This document shows, in pieces, positions 34,504-42,927 of a DNA stretch of 64,000 nt. The stretch covers positions 147,883 through 211,882 of the forward strand of contig DPRR01000045.1 of NCBI GenBank assembly GCA_003538625.1, given 5' to 3'. The notes below the pieces were generated by a model. That model was not told the origin of the DNA. It saw only the letters and a list, made by a program, of their open reading frames with translations, and did not search any database. Within the stretch, counting starts at the first letter, position 1. Each line of letters begins with the position of its first letter. This DNA is from Ignavibacteriales bacterium (GTDB lineage Bacteria; Bacteroidota; Ignavibacteria; Ignavibacteriales; Ignavibacteriaceae). The translations under genes were made by a program, and so were the position numbers.

Positions 34504-37478
34504 TGTACCTTCCTCAATTTTTGAAGAGCCTCATTGCCAATAGGGGTTCCGCTGTACTTAGCTATAACTGCTCTGTACATCTCTGCTGCATTTCTGTTAT
34601 CATCCAGCTTAACATAACAATCACCCAGCAGCAAATAAGATTTCATTAACCATTCTTCGTGACGTGAAAATACTGTTCTTACTCTAACCAGGGCAGTGAT
34701 TGCGTCATTATACTTTTTTTGATCGTATAATGACTGTCCAAGATAATATTGAGATTTAGCACCTAAATCGTCGCTTCTGTTTTCGGAGAGTGCTGTCAAA
34801 TATTCGTCAGCCCTTGAGAATCTTTCTGCAGCAATATCAATTAATGCCAATTCAAATTTCGATTTATCACTAAAAACATTTCCAGGGTTGTACATAACCA
34901 CATCTTCAAAAATTGAATAAGCTTCCTGAAATTTGCTCATCTCAAGTAAGGTCATACCTTTGTTATACTGCAACTCAGGAACGTTTGCTGATTTTTTTAA
35001 TTCACTGATGCCGCGGTCATAGATACTGATTGCCGCATCATAATTTTTTAATGATCGATAAATCAAACCTATTTCCAGAACAGATGCTGATGCTAATTCA
35101 GATGATTTATATCCGTTAAGAACCTTTTCAAAATTAAAAATTGCTTCCTCATTCTGTCCAAGATTCTGAGCACTTTTCCCAATCCAGTAATAAGCATCCG
35201 GAACAAGTTTGCTGTTCGGATATGCTGAAGTGAAACTAATGTATTCCGTTTTTGCTTTATCATACTGTCTAAGGCTATAATATATTTCACCTTTTTTAAA
35301 CATCAGTTGATCGGCATAACTTAAACCCGGATTTTTAGAAACAAACTCGCCCAAAAAAGAAACTGCTTTTTCGGGATTACCTTTTGCAACATAACTGTAT
35401 TGAATTCCGGTCACTGCATCAAAAACATATTGAGAAGTTGGAAATTGAGATAATACTTTTTCGTAATTAACAATTGCTGAATCGTATTTTTCCATATTGA
35501 ATTGTGCATCGCCAATGGAATAATAGATTATTGGCTCCAATTTTGTTCTGGGATATTTTGAAATTACGTTATTGTATTGCGCGATAGAAGTTGCGTACTC
35601 TTTCTTCTGAAAATAGATCCAGCCGATAGTGTAAAGGGAAACTTCCGCATATTCAGAATTCGGAAATTTTTCCTGAATTGATTTAAATTCATTTATGGCT
35701 TCATTTGTTTTACCCGATTTATATAGTGCCTGAGCATATTGATATCTTGCATAAGGATCTGAACTAAGTCTTGCATCAGCTGTAAATAACTCCTGATAAA
35801 CTTTGCTTGCGGCAGCATAATTTTTACTTCCAAAATAGCTATCAGCCAATCTTAATTTTGCATCGCTTAATCTTTTATTATTTGGATTTCGCTTTATGTA
35901 GTCGGTAAACTGATAAGCAGCGTTTTCGTAATCGCCTATATTAAAGTAGCAATAGGCTTTTCCGTAAAGCGCCTGAGAATTAATTTCCTGGTCAGTTCCT
36001 GCGGCGCTATTATAATTATTGAGTGCAGCTTTATAATCACCTGAGGAAAAATAATTTTCAGCTAAGAAGAAATTTCGTTTTTGAGTTTCAAAACCAGGAT
36101 CAGAATTTTCTAATTCAGTTAAATATTGTATGGCTGTTTTATTATCATTAAGCTGATATAAAGAAATTCCAAGACCGAGTAAGGCTCTGTTATGTACTGA
36201 TTTTTCAGCACCTTTGTTCTTAAGAACAATATCAAAATAATTTTTTGCAGCCTTAAAGTTTCCTTTATTTAACTCTATTTCACCCAGCATAGCAAAAGAT
36301 TTTGCTTTAATTATAACATCGTCTGAAGAATTAGCGGATATCAGATATCTTGTAGCCAGGTCCGTGTTATCCGAATTAAAATACACCACACCAAGCGAAT
36401 ACTGAACTTCCTGTGCTAAAGGATTATCGGGATACTTTTCTAAAAATTCTTTGTAAATCAAGTTCGCTTCATTATTTTTCCCAAGATACCGCTTGCACTC
36501 GCCTTTCCAGAATGATGATTTAATTCCTATAGAATCAGGCTCCGTTGATAGATCATCAAATTGAATAAATGCATCGTCATATTTTTTTTGCTGAAAGTAC
36601 GTCCATGCAAGTCCAAACTTTGCGTCACGAACATATTTTGCCTCCGGAAATTTTGTTACGATTTCCTGATAACTTTTTTCCGCGTCAGCATATTCACCAA
36701 CACGATAGTAAGAAGTAGCAAGCAAATATATACTTTCTGAATACATGTCATCAGACAGATTTGTAAGTCTTGGGCTTTTAAGTTCAACTATTGAAGATTG
36801 ATAATCCTTCAATTTAAAGTAACAAATTCCTATCCGTATTTGAGAAGATGTCGCAAGTGTAGAATTTTTGTAATATGTCAGTAGTTGATCATAATACTTT
36901 ACTGCGTTATTATAATCACCAATTTTCTCGTAAGCATTTGCTAAAGTATAAATGGAATAATCAGCATACTTTTTATTACGCTTATCTGCAACTGCTTCTT
37001 CTAAAAACTGAATTGCTTCTGCAGGTTTATCTTCTGCTGAATAGGATTCGCCGACCCAGTAAAGGCTATTTCCATAAAAATCACTTTCAGGATATTCATT
37101 AAGTAATGTTTTAAGTTTGCCTCTGGATAATTCGTACTTGCGAGAATTAAAGTAGATTAAACCAAGATTATACAATGCTCTGTCCCGATAGTTAGACCAA
37201 TTATAAGTTTTTACCAAGTACTCAAATCCAATCGCGGCTTCATCTTTTCTACCAAGTTTTAAAAGTGATTCAGCAGAATAATATTTTGCGGTTGAGTACA
37301 TCTCATCAACAATTTTATATTCGTTAAAAAACTCCTCAAATAATCTATTCGATTGTGCGTATTGTTGATTATGAAAAGCAGTCATTGCTTCATCAAACTT
37401 TTGTGTAGATGTTTGTGAATAGATATGCGGAAAAGTTGAGATCAGAATTATTAACGAAAAGAATTTTATCATACTCAA
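34500..37478 (-). CDS. Large TPR-repeat periplasmic protein
   Basis: The 992-residue protein has a signal peptide (about 1-20) and then at least 20 tandem 34-35-residue TPR units, for example YAQSNRLFEEFFNEYK, RYLISANSSDD and KNYAAASKVYQELFTAD, filling nearly the whole length. Spaced TPRs of this kind, with YPxS turns (KFPNSEYAEVSLY, KYPRTKLEPIIYY), are like YbgF/CpoB and BamD proteins that coordinate envelope assembly. It is the first gene of the operon and its stop overlaps the barrel gene. A Bacteroidetes-type promoter sits about 100 bases upstream. Confidence 0.85.
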   Translation of the reverse strand: MSMIKFFSLIILISTFPHIYSQTSTQKFDEAMTAFHNQQYAQSNRLFEEFFNEYKIVDEMYSTAKYYSAESLLKLGRKDEAAIGFEYLVKTYNWSNYRDRALYNLGLIYFNSRKYELSRGKLKTLLNEYPESDFYGNSLYWVGESYSAEDKPAEAIQFLEEAVADKRNKKYADYSIYTLANAYEKIGDYNNAVKYYDQLLTYYKNSTLATSSQIRIGICYFKLKDYQSSIVELKSPRLTNLSDDMYSESIYLLATSYYRVGEYADAEKSYQEIVTKFPEAKYVRDAKFGLAWTYFQQKKYDDAFIQFDDLSTEPDSIGIKSSFWKGECKRYLGKNNEANLIYKEFLEKYPDNPLAQEVQYSLGVVYFNSDNTDLATRYLISANSSDDVIIKAKSFAMLGEIELNKGNFKAAKNYFDIVLKNKGAEKSVHNRALLGLGISLYQLNDNKTAIQYLTELENSDPGFETQKRNFFLAENYFSSGDYKAALNNYNSAAGTDQEINSQALYGKAYCYFNIGDYENAAYQFTDYIKRNPNNKRLSDAKLRLADSYFGSKNYAAASKVYQELFTADARLSSDPYARYQYAQALYKSGKTNEAINEFKSIQEKFPNSEYAEVSLYTIGWIYFQKKEYATSIAQYNNVISKYPRTKLEPIIYYSIGDAQFNMEKYDSAIVNYEKVLSQFPTSQYVFDAVTGIQYSYVAKGNPEKAVSFLGEFVSKNPGLSYADQLMFKKGEIYYSLRQYDKAKTEYISFTSAYPNSKLVPDAYYWIGKSAQNLGQNEEAIFNFEKVLNGYKSSELASASVLEIGLIYRSLKNYDAAISIYDRGISELKKSANVPELQYNKGMTLLEMSKFQEAYSIFEDVVMYNPGNVFSDKSKFELALIDIAAERFSRADEYLTALSENRSDDLGAKSQYYLGQSLYDQKKYNDAITALVRVRTVFSRHEEWLMKSYLLLGDCYVKLDDNRNAAEMYRAVIAKYSGTPIGNEALQKLRKVQ

Positions 37479-37586
37479 TCCTTCACAAAGATTTGGGTGG
37501 TAACTTGTAATCGCTAGTTAAGAATTCTAAAAACTGATTATTTATTAAAAAATCAAAGAATCTTAATAATCTTCAAAAAACTAATT

Positions 37587-37618
37587 CAAATATATACTTC
37601 AAAATTCCATAAAATCAA
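37587..37618 (-). promoter_or_regulatory. Bacteroidetes-type promoter for the TPR/barrel/HU-SPOR/TonB operon
   Basis: On the minus strand TTG at 37618-37616 and TATATTTG at 37594-37587 are 21 bases apart, matching the -33/-7 consensus. The 262-base intergenic region around it (37479-37740) shows no coding sequence and no other clear structure. Confidence 0.45.
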
Positions 37619-37740
37619 GCCACTTAAGAAAATATAGAGATCTTCTAAAGAAAAGTATTAAAAAAAACGGGCCAAATTATAACATAATGAATAAAAGTTT
37701 TCATAAAGATTATGTGTATTCATCATCTTATTAAGTGCAA

Positions 37741-38376
37741 TTAAAATGATAATCCTGCACTGTTTAATTTTTTTTTCGAATGATATTGTTCCAAAACTTG
37801 CAAGCCAAATTTGGATGAAGAGGATGCGGATATTATTTCAAGATTCTTAATAATTTTAGTGATTAAGTAGAAGCCTGATTTAACTCTTACGGCACCATTA
37901 ATATGTGAGTAAAGTTGATCTCTGAATTTTAAAGAGGAAAGAATTGAGATAATACAGATTTCCCTTTCAGTTAATGTTAATCCACTTCTACCTAATACTT
38001 TGCCATAGCCTTCAATAATTAACCACGCTGCCATATCAGGGGAAAATGATTTTACATTGGTGATTAGTTTATCATATTTATTTCCATAAATAGTCCTGCA
38101 ATTTTTTTCTCCTCTTATAAAATATTGTTTGATATCGTACTCTTCATATTTGGTTTTATTACCGACTATCTTCCCCAGTTTTTTTAATGACACAAGAGCA
38201 GATGGAAATCCCGCGAATAGATAAGTTTGTAAAATTGCTTCATATACCTTTACTACTGGACAATTAACATTCAATAATTTATTAAGAATTGTATCAAAAT
38301 ATTTTTCTTTACGCAGTACAGATGCTGCACTAAGAAGCGCCAAAAGCTCTAATTCCGATAGATTTATTAATTTCAA
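37741..38376 (-). CDS. Carboxymuconolactone-decarboxylase-like protein
   Basis: The 211-residue helical protein has the CMD-family signature LGRSGLTLTEREICIISILSSLKFRDQLYSHINGAVRVK near residues 128-165 and, upstream, VYEAILQTYLFAGFPSAL, which repeats the helix pattern. AhpD-type peroxidases have a CxxC redox pair; I do not see one here, so a peroxidase role is not supported. The gene is separated from the next gene by a terminator, and the 5' side is unusual in lacking a clear ribosome-binding site. Confidence 0.72.
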   Translation of the reverse strand: MKLINLSELELLALLSAASVLRKEKYFDTILNKLLNVNCPVVKVYEAILQTYLFAGFPSALVSLKKLGKIVGNKTKYEEYDIKQYFIRGEKNCRTIYGNKYDKLITNVKSFSPDMAAWLIIEGYGKVLGRSGLTLTEREICIISILSSLKFRDQLYSHINGAVRVKSGFYLITKIIKNLEIISASSSSKFGLQVLEQYHSKKKLNSAGLSF

Positions 38377-38397
38377 TTCTGCACCTTCGCTTAAAAA

Positions 38398-38424
38398 AAA
38401 ACCCTCGCTTAAACGAGGGTTTAT
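38398..38424 (-). terminator. Intrinsic terminator after the TPR gene
   Basis: On the minus strand AAACCCTCG, a six-base loop and CGAGGGTTT form a 9-bp hairpin followed by a run of T. It ends the transcript of the 38440-39201 gene, and with its A run on the other side it is bidirectional in principle. Confidence 0.85.
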
Positions 38425-38439
38425 TAAAAATAGGACCTA

Positions 38440-39201
38440 TTATTTTAATAATCCGAGTTCATAATCTGCAGTTTTCTTATAAGTTGGATCTGCAGAAGCA
38501 AGTTTAAAATTGTCTTTTGCTTTTGCAACATCGCCCTTACCTTTGTATGAAATTCCTATGTAATAATATGGACCACCTTTTGTAATCTTTGAGCGATACT
38601 TTAGTGCATTCTGAGCAGCTTCAATTGATTCATCATATTTACCTAATTCAGAATAAACTTTTGCTAATGAAAGATATGCCGCATCATAATTATCATTTTC
38701 AACAGCTTTTTTTAAGAACTCAATACCTTTTTGAGAATTTCCACCGGCTAATGATTCATTTCCGAGCTTTGCATACGCAAGCGATATATTCTTCTTAACT
38801 TTTGTCTTGATGGAGTTATTTGCGTTTGACTTGAGAACTTTTTCAAAATTATCTATAGCTGCAGTATAATTACCCATTGAAAAATAAACACCGCCTAATG
38901 CATTTAACGCACCTTCATATCCAGGATTTAGTTTTATACACTCTTCAAACGAAACTTTAGCATCTTCTAATTTATCAGCTTTTTTTTGTGCTACACCTTT
39001 TTGATAATAAGTTCTATAATCCTTTTCAATCTGTAATGCCGCATCATATTTAGCTATTGCACCGGTTACATTACCATCCTTTAATAATGCATTACCTTCA
39101 TTGTAAAGTTTTCCTGCTTCGGGTTTCATATCCTGTGCAAATCCCATAATCGATATGCTTAAAAACATCAAAGCAGATAAAAATAAGCCATTTCTTGTCA
39201 T
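38440..39201 (-). CDS. TPR-repeat periplasmic protein
   Basis: The 253-residue protein has a signal peptide (about 1-22) and five to six TPR units, including GNVTGAIAKYDAALQIEKDY, GNYTAAIDNFEKVLKSNANN and GKYDESIEAAQNALKYR. It is probably soluble in the periplasm and acts in protein-protein contacts; the partner is unknown. It begins 40 bases after tRNA-Leu on the same strand, so the two could share a transcript. The terminator after it is clear. Confidence 0.85.
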   Translation of the reverse strand: MTRNGLFLSALMFLSISIMGFAQDMKPEAGKLYNEGNALLKDGNVTGAIAKYDAALQIEKDYRTYYQKGVAQKKADKLEDAKVSFEECIKLNPGYEGALNALGGVYFSMGNYTAAIDNFEKVLKSNANNSIKTKVKKNISLAYAKLGNESLAGGNSQKGIEFLKKAVENDNYDAAYLSLAKVYSELGKYDESIEAAQNALKYRSKITKGGPYYYIGISYKGKGDVAKAKDNFKLASADPTYKKTADYELGLLK

Positions 39202-39241
39202 AATGTTCTTCCTATTTTGGTTAATAAAATGGATTCATTTG

Positions 39242-39325
39242 TGCGGGAGGCGGGACTTGAACCCGCACGCCAATTAAGGCACTACCCCCTCAAGATAGCG
39301 TGTCTACCAATTTCACCACTTCCGC
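39242..39325 (-). tRNA. tRNA-Leu (anticodon GAG)
   Basis: The minus strand gives an 84-nt type II tRNA with a long variable arm, a D arm with GGTAGAC, anticodon stem CTATC/GGTAG with loop TTGAGGG (GAG at 34-36) and T arm GCGGG-TTCAAGT-CCCGC. GAG decodes CUC/CUU leucine codons. The acceptor stem has one A5-C68 mismatch. The 3' CCA is not encoded. Confidence 0.92.
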
Positions 39326-39402
39326 AAATTTGAGGTGGCAAATTATAGCTATCGTTTTAGAAAATCAACACTTTCTTAATGGATACTTAAATATTATACC
39401 AA

Positions 39403-39870
39403 TTATTTGGGTAGTCTCCGATCCAAAAGTACGCTTCTTATCTCATCTCTAAACTTTTTTTCAAAAACTATTAGTTTACATATTTGTTCAGTAGTCAATA
39501 TATCATCAAGTGATTTAATGAATTCATGCCGTCTTTTATCAATTAATTCTCTTGTTGATAGAAAATCTGATATCATTTGTTTTTGTTTGCCTTCAATGCT
39601 TTTTTGATCAGCATCAAATGATTTTTCAATCTCAACCAATAAATCATCAGCCTTTTGTTCAAATGATTCAATCTCTTTTCTCGACTCATTTCTTCTTGAA
39701 AAAAATCTTACAGCAACATCTTCATTCAAATCCAAGGCTTCAATTAATTTTACTTTTTCAAGTTGTTCAAGCTTTTCTTTTTTCTGTATCATTTTTTCTC
39801 TCATTTTTTGAGGATAGGATACAGATACGACAAATAAGACCACTATACCGGTTAAAAATAATTTATTCAT
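39403..39870 (-). CDS. Spy/CpxP-like exported coiled-coil protein
   Basis: The 155-residue protein has a signal peptide (about 1-19) and is otherwise a highly charged helical protein (KMREKMIQKKEKLEQLEKVK ... DDILTTEQICKLIVFEKKF). The LTTEQ near residue 127 resembles the LTxxQ motif of Spy/CpxP envelope-stress proteins. It lies 9 bases after the anti-sigma gene and could be a periplasmic chaperone or sensor for that regulon. Confidence 0.7.
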   Translation of the reverse strand: MNKLFLTGIVVLFVVSVSYPQKMREKMIQKKEKLEQLEKVKLIEALDLNEDVAVRFFSRRNESRKEIESFEQKADDLLVEIEKSFDADQKSIEGKQKQMISDFLSTRELIDKRRHEFIKSLDDILTTEQICKLIVFEKKFRDEIRSVLLDRRLPK

Positions 39871-39879
39871 ATAAACCTC

Positions 39880-40494
39880 TTATAAAATTTGTTTGTCAAT
39901 TAATTGAGAGTAGATCAGGTCAACATCATTATCTGAAATATATTCATTCACATCAGCCACATTATTATTAACAAATATATAGTCAGTAGCTTTGCTGCCA
40001 ATAGATTCAATTAAATTAACAGAAACATTTTGCTTATAGATTGAATCAATTTTGCTGATATCATTATCATTAAAGTTTTTTTCTAATCCGATTGAGAAAT
40101 CATAATTTTTAGTAATTGAGTTCAACTCATCATAAGAATATTCTTTTAATATTGAATTTATTTCATCTGGTGTTTCTTTATTTAAAACTGAGAACGAAAA
40201 ATATCCGACAACAATTATGATGACTGAAGCAATTGCATATCGAAAATTTGGGATAATTTTCTTTGTGCTTTTTATTTCTAATCTATTTCTGAATTCAGTA
40301 ATTATGGACTCTGAATAATCTTTACTTAAGTTAATATTCTTCGTTTCACTTACGATATTCATCAGTTTTTTATAATCATTGAACTCATTATTTAAATCAG
40401 CTGATTTAATTAATTCAAGTTCAAATTCCTTTTTCTCCTCATAATTCATTTGTCCATGCAAATAGGAGAAAAACTTTTCCTCATTATTATTCAT
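39880..40494 (-). CDS. Probable anti-sigma factor
   Basis: The 204-residue protein has a cytoplasmic N-terminal region (EKFFSYLHGQMNYEEKKEFE) of the anti-sigma type, one membrane segment (about 87-107) and a periplasmic C-terminal half rich in Asn/Asp. It overlaps the sigma gene by 8 bases and would hold the sigma factor inactive until a periplasmic signal is received. I do not see a zinc-binding HxxxCxxC motif, so it is a non-zinc type. Confidence 0.8.
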   Translation of the reverse strand: MNNNEEKFFSYLHGQMNYEEKKEFELELIKSADLNNEFNDYKKLMNIVSETKNINLSKDYSESIITEFRNRLEIKSTKKIIPNFRYAIASVIIIVVGYFSFSVLNKETPDEINSILKEYSYDELNSITKNYDFSIGLEKNFNDNDISKIDSIYKQNVSVNLIESIGSKATDYIFVNNNVADVNEYISDNDVDLIYSQLIDKQIL

Positions 40495-41032
40495 TCTTTA
40501 ACAGCTCCTTAATTTTATGCAACGCGTGAAAGTGATTTGCTTTCAATGCACCTATGCTTTTTCCTTTTATCCTGGAAATTTCTTCATAGCTAAGTTCATC
40601 AAAATTTCTCATTATAAATACTTCCCTTTGCTTAAGCGGAAGGCTTTGTAATGCTTTTTCTATCATATCAATTTTTTGTGCTTTCTCAAGATCATCTATA
40701 ATATTTTTAGGTTCAACTTTTTCGTTTTTAATGTCATCTAAACTTAAAAAACTTCTTACTTTCTTTTTCTTCAAATAATTTATACTGCGTGTATTTGTAA
40801 TCGTATAAATCCAGGTATACAAAGAAGATTTGAATTCAAAAGTTTTTAATTTGTTATACAGCACCATAAGTACTTCCTGAACAATCTCATCTGCGTCATA
40901 ATGATCACCTGTCATCCTTCGGGCATGCCAATAAATTTTTTCCTGATATTTAACTGCAAGACGATTAAAAGCAGATTCATCTCCATTAATAAAATTTTTT
41001 ACAAGCTCAAAATCTATGTTTAATTCAGCCAT
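40487..41032 (-). CDS. ECF-type RNA polymerase sigma factor
   Basis: The 181-residue protein shows sigma-70 region 2 (ARRMTGDHYDADEIVQEVL, about 36-54, and YTWIYTITNTRSINYLKKKK) and region 4 (LPLKQREVFIMRNFDELSYEEISRI, about 133-157). There is no region 1 or 3, as in extracytoplasmic-function sigma factors. It starts the minus-strand sigma/anti-sigma/Spy-like unit. A divergent Spy-like gene lies 128 bases away on the other strand and is a good candidate target. Confidence 0.94.
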   Translation of the reverse strand: MAELNIDFELVKNFINGDESAFNRLAVKYQEKIYWHARRMTGDHYDADEIVQEVLMVLYNKLKTFEFKSSLYTWIYTITNTRSINYLKKKKVRSFLSLDDIKNEKVEPKNIIDDLEKAQKIDMIEKALQSLPLKQREVFIMRNFDELSYEEISRIKGKSIGALKANHFHALHKIKELLKNE

Positions 41033-41076
41033 ACAGTTATAATTAGTCGTAAATTAGACAAATTGAAACCCTAAAT

Positions 41077-41101
41077 GGTTTAATATTTTTTCTTTTAAAC
41101 C
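41077..41101. promoter_or_regulatory. Inverted repeat in the sigma/Spy divergent promoter region
   Basis: GGTTTAA and TTAAACC (7-bp arms, 11 bases apart) lie midway between the ECF sigma gene and the divergent Spy-like gene. An AAACC just upstream (41066-41070) repeats part of the arm. They could bind a regulator or form part of an ECF promoter, but no consensus can be asserted. Confidence 0.3.
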
Positions 41102-41160
41102 AAAAGTAATTCGATACTGTCAAAAGATCAAAATCACAATTACATATAGAAAGGGTAAAA

Positions 41161-41616
41161 ATGAAAAATTTAGTTTTTTTAATCTCGATTTTATTCGGGG
41201 TTTTATTGTTGAGCCAGAATATACATTCTCAGAATATGGATCATCCAAAAATGGATAAGATGAAGATGAATATGAAACAACAGCTTAATCTAACAGAAGA
41301 GCAGGACAAGAAAATTGAGTCACTAAGGTTGTCCCACGAGGAACAAATGATCAAACTAAAGTCAGATCTTGAACTTAAAAAATTAGAAATGAAAAAATTA
41401 AAAGCTTCAAATAATTTTTCGAGAGCTGATGCTATAATAATTACAAAAGATATAAGTGCAATAAAAGATGAGATGGCATTAGCAAAAGTTAATCATCAAA
41501 TGGATGTTTATGAAAATCTTGATCCATCACAGAAAAAGATTTTTTTAGAGATGCAGGATAGAATGGGTGATAGGCCAAATAGAATGCGGGAAAAAATGCA
41601 CGGTGAGAGAAAATAA
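41161..41616 (+). CDS. Spy/CpxP-like exported protein
   Basis: The 151-residue protein has a signal peptide (about 1-23) and a methionine/lysine-rich helical region starting MDHPKMDKMKMNMKQQLNLTEEQ, with the LTEEQDKKI pattern typical of Spy/CpxP family proteins and LDPSQKKIFLEM near residue 121 as a second copy. Such proteins are periplasmic chaperones or metal-linked stress sensors. It is divergent from the ECF sigma operon and is preceded by GAAAGGG about 6 bases from its ATG. A bidirectional terminator follows. Confidence 0.78.
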   Translation: MKNLVFLISILFGVLLLSQNIHSQNMDHPKMDKMKMNMKQQLNLTEEQDKKIESLRLSHEEQMIKLKSDLELKKLEMKKLKASNNFSRADAIIITKDISAIKDEMALAKVNHQMDVYENLDPSQKKIFLEMQDRMGDRPNRMREKMHGERK

Positions 41617-41627
41617 TAATAATAATT

Positions 41628-41652
41628 AAAAAGCCGGTAATGCCGGCTTTTA
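41628..41652. terminator. Bidirectional terminator between convergent genes
   Basis: AAAGCCGG, a short loop and CCGGCTTT form an 8-bp hairpin flanked by A and T runs on both sides, ending the Spy-like gene on the plus strand and the short-chain dehydrogenase gene on the minus strand. The stop codon of the latter lies in its T run. Confidence 0.88.
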
Positions 41653-42363
41653 TAAATCACCTTCGATTGGCCGCATTACAATTTCCTCGGTAACAAGATT
41701 TTCTTTCTGTAAGTAAGTCCAAACCAGAACCCTTGCGATATCTTCCCCGCTCATCATCCTGTTTGAATGTTGATTACGAATATCTTTAGACCACATAGAT
41801 GTATCAGTTGCCCCTGGTACAACATTTATAACCTTTATATTATATTTTCTTACTTCTTCTCTTAAAGAATTTGCATAACCGAGTAGACCGGACTTTGAAG
41901 CTGAATAAATGCTGCTTTTTGTAAATGTTTTTTTTGTCACTATCGAAAGGATATTAATAATTGTACCGCTCTTATTTGATATCATCTGAGGCAGTACGGC
42001 CTTAATCGCGTAAATTGATCCTAAAAGATTTGTCTGAATTATATCATTAATTTCGTTAATAGAATTATCTTCAGCTAGTTTGAAAGATGTTATTCCGGCA
42101 TTATTTATTAAACAATCAATTTTAGAAATTGCTGAAATTTTTTTAACTGTTTGGTCAACATTTGTATGGGATGCAATGTTGCAAGGAAAGACTTCAACAG
42201 AAATCTTATCACTATCCAGCTCAGTATTAATTCTTTCGAGTTCTAATGCCCGTCTTCCAGAAACAAAAACTTTTGCACCGGTTTTTGCAAATTCAATAGC
42301 AGCGGCTCTGCCAATTCCGGAACTAGCTCCTGTAATCCATATTCCAGGCTTTTCTTTACTCAT
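41650..42363 (-). CDS. Short-chain dehydrogenase/reductase, candidate sepiapterin reductase
   Basis: The 237-residue NAD(P)-dependent oxidoreductase has the cofactor motif GASSGIGRAA (about 12-21), NNAG near residue 88, the catalytic serine in NILSIVTK and the catalytic Y-x3-K in SIYSASKSG. The last step of tetrahydrobiopterin synthesis is carried out by a reductase of this superfamily. Its ATG overlaps folE by 4 bases (ATGA) and the preceding gene is a 6-pyruvoyl-tetrahydropterin synthase, which points to a sepiapterin reductase role. Sequence alone does not prove substrate, since many SDRs look alike. Confidence 0.75.
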   Translation of the reverse strand: MSKEKPGIWITGASSGIGRAAAIEFAKTGAKVFVSGRRALELERINTELDSDKISVEVFPCNIASHTNVDQTVKKISAISKIDCLINNAGITSFKLAEDNSINEINDIIQTNLLGSIYAIKAVLPQMISNKSGTIINILSIVTKKTFTKSSIYSASKSGLLGYANSLREEVRKYNIKVINVVPGATDTSMWSKDIRNQHSNRMMSGEDIARVLVWTYLQKENLVTEEIVMRPIEGDL

Positions 42364-42926
42364 AGATTTTTTGTTGAGATTAGATCTAAAAATTCAGCTC
42401 TTGTCCGTGCATCATCTTTAAATACTCCATGCATAGCGCTTGAGGTTGCAGACGAATTCTGTTTTTCAACTCCCCTCATCATCATACACATATGGTATGC
42501 CTCTGATACAACAGCAACTCCAACGGGTTGAAGATGTTCTTCTAAAGTATCAGCAATTTGCTGTGTCATTCGTTCCTGCACCTGTAATCGTCTTGCAAAA
42601 ACATCTACAATTCTTGGAATCTTACTCAACCCAACAATCTTTCCATTAGGAATGTAAGCAACATGAATCTTACCATAAAACGGGAGCATATGATGTTCAC
42701 ACATACTATAAAAATCAATGTTCTTAACTAAAACCATCTCGTCATATTTTTCCGTAAAGATAGCATCGTTAATAACTTCTTCAATATCCTGATTATAACC
42801 TTTAGTAAGAAATTCATAAGCTTCCGCCACACGCTTTGGTGTCGTCAGTAATCCCTCACGATTTGGATCTTCACCGATTTCGACCAGTAGATTTTTAATT
42901 AGATCCATAGTTTTAGTCTTATCCAA
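42360..42926 (-). CDS. folE: GTP cyclohydrolase I
   Basis: The 188-residue enzyme converts GTP to 7,8-dihydroneopterin triphosphate, the first step of tetrahydrofolate and tetrahydrobiopterin synthesis. The zinc site CEHHMLPF is at about residues 76-83 with a second cysteine in MCMMMRGVEKQNS, and KIVGLSKIPRIVDVFARRLQ is the conserved core. Length is normal. It is sandwiched between PTPS and SDR genes. Confidence 0.96.
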   Translation of the reverse strand: MDKTKTMDLIKNLLVEIGEDPNREGLLTTPKRVAEAYEFLTKGYNQDIEEVINDAIFTEKYDEMVLVKNIDFYSMCEHHMLPFYGKIHVAYIPNGKIVGLSKIPRIVDVFARRLQVQERMTQQIADTLEEHLQPVGVAVVSEAYHMCMMMRGVEKQNSSATSSAMHGVFKDDARTRAEFLDLISTKNL

Positions 42927-42927
42927 A

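Noticed and set aside
39552..39971. 139-codon plus-strand frame over the anti-sigma and Spy-like genes
   Set aside because: It spans two real minus-strand genes, is rich in Phe/Gln/Leu, and has no domain.
42080..42421. 113-codon plus-strand frame over the SDR and folE genes
   Set aside because: Antisense to two firmly identified genes.
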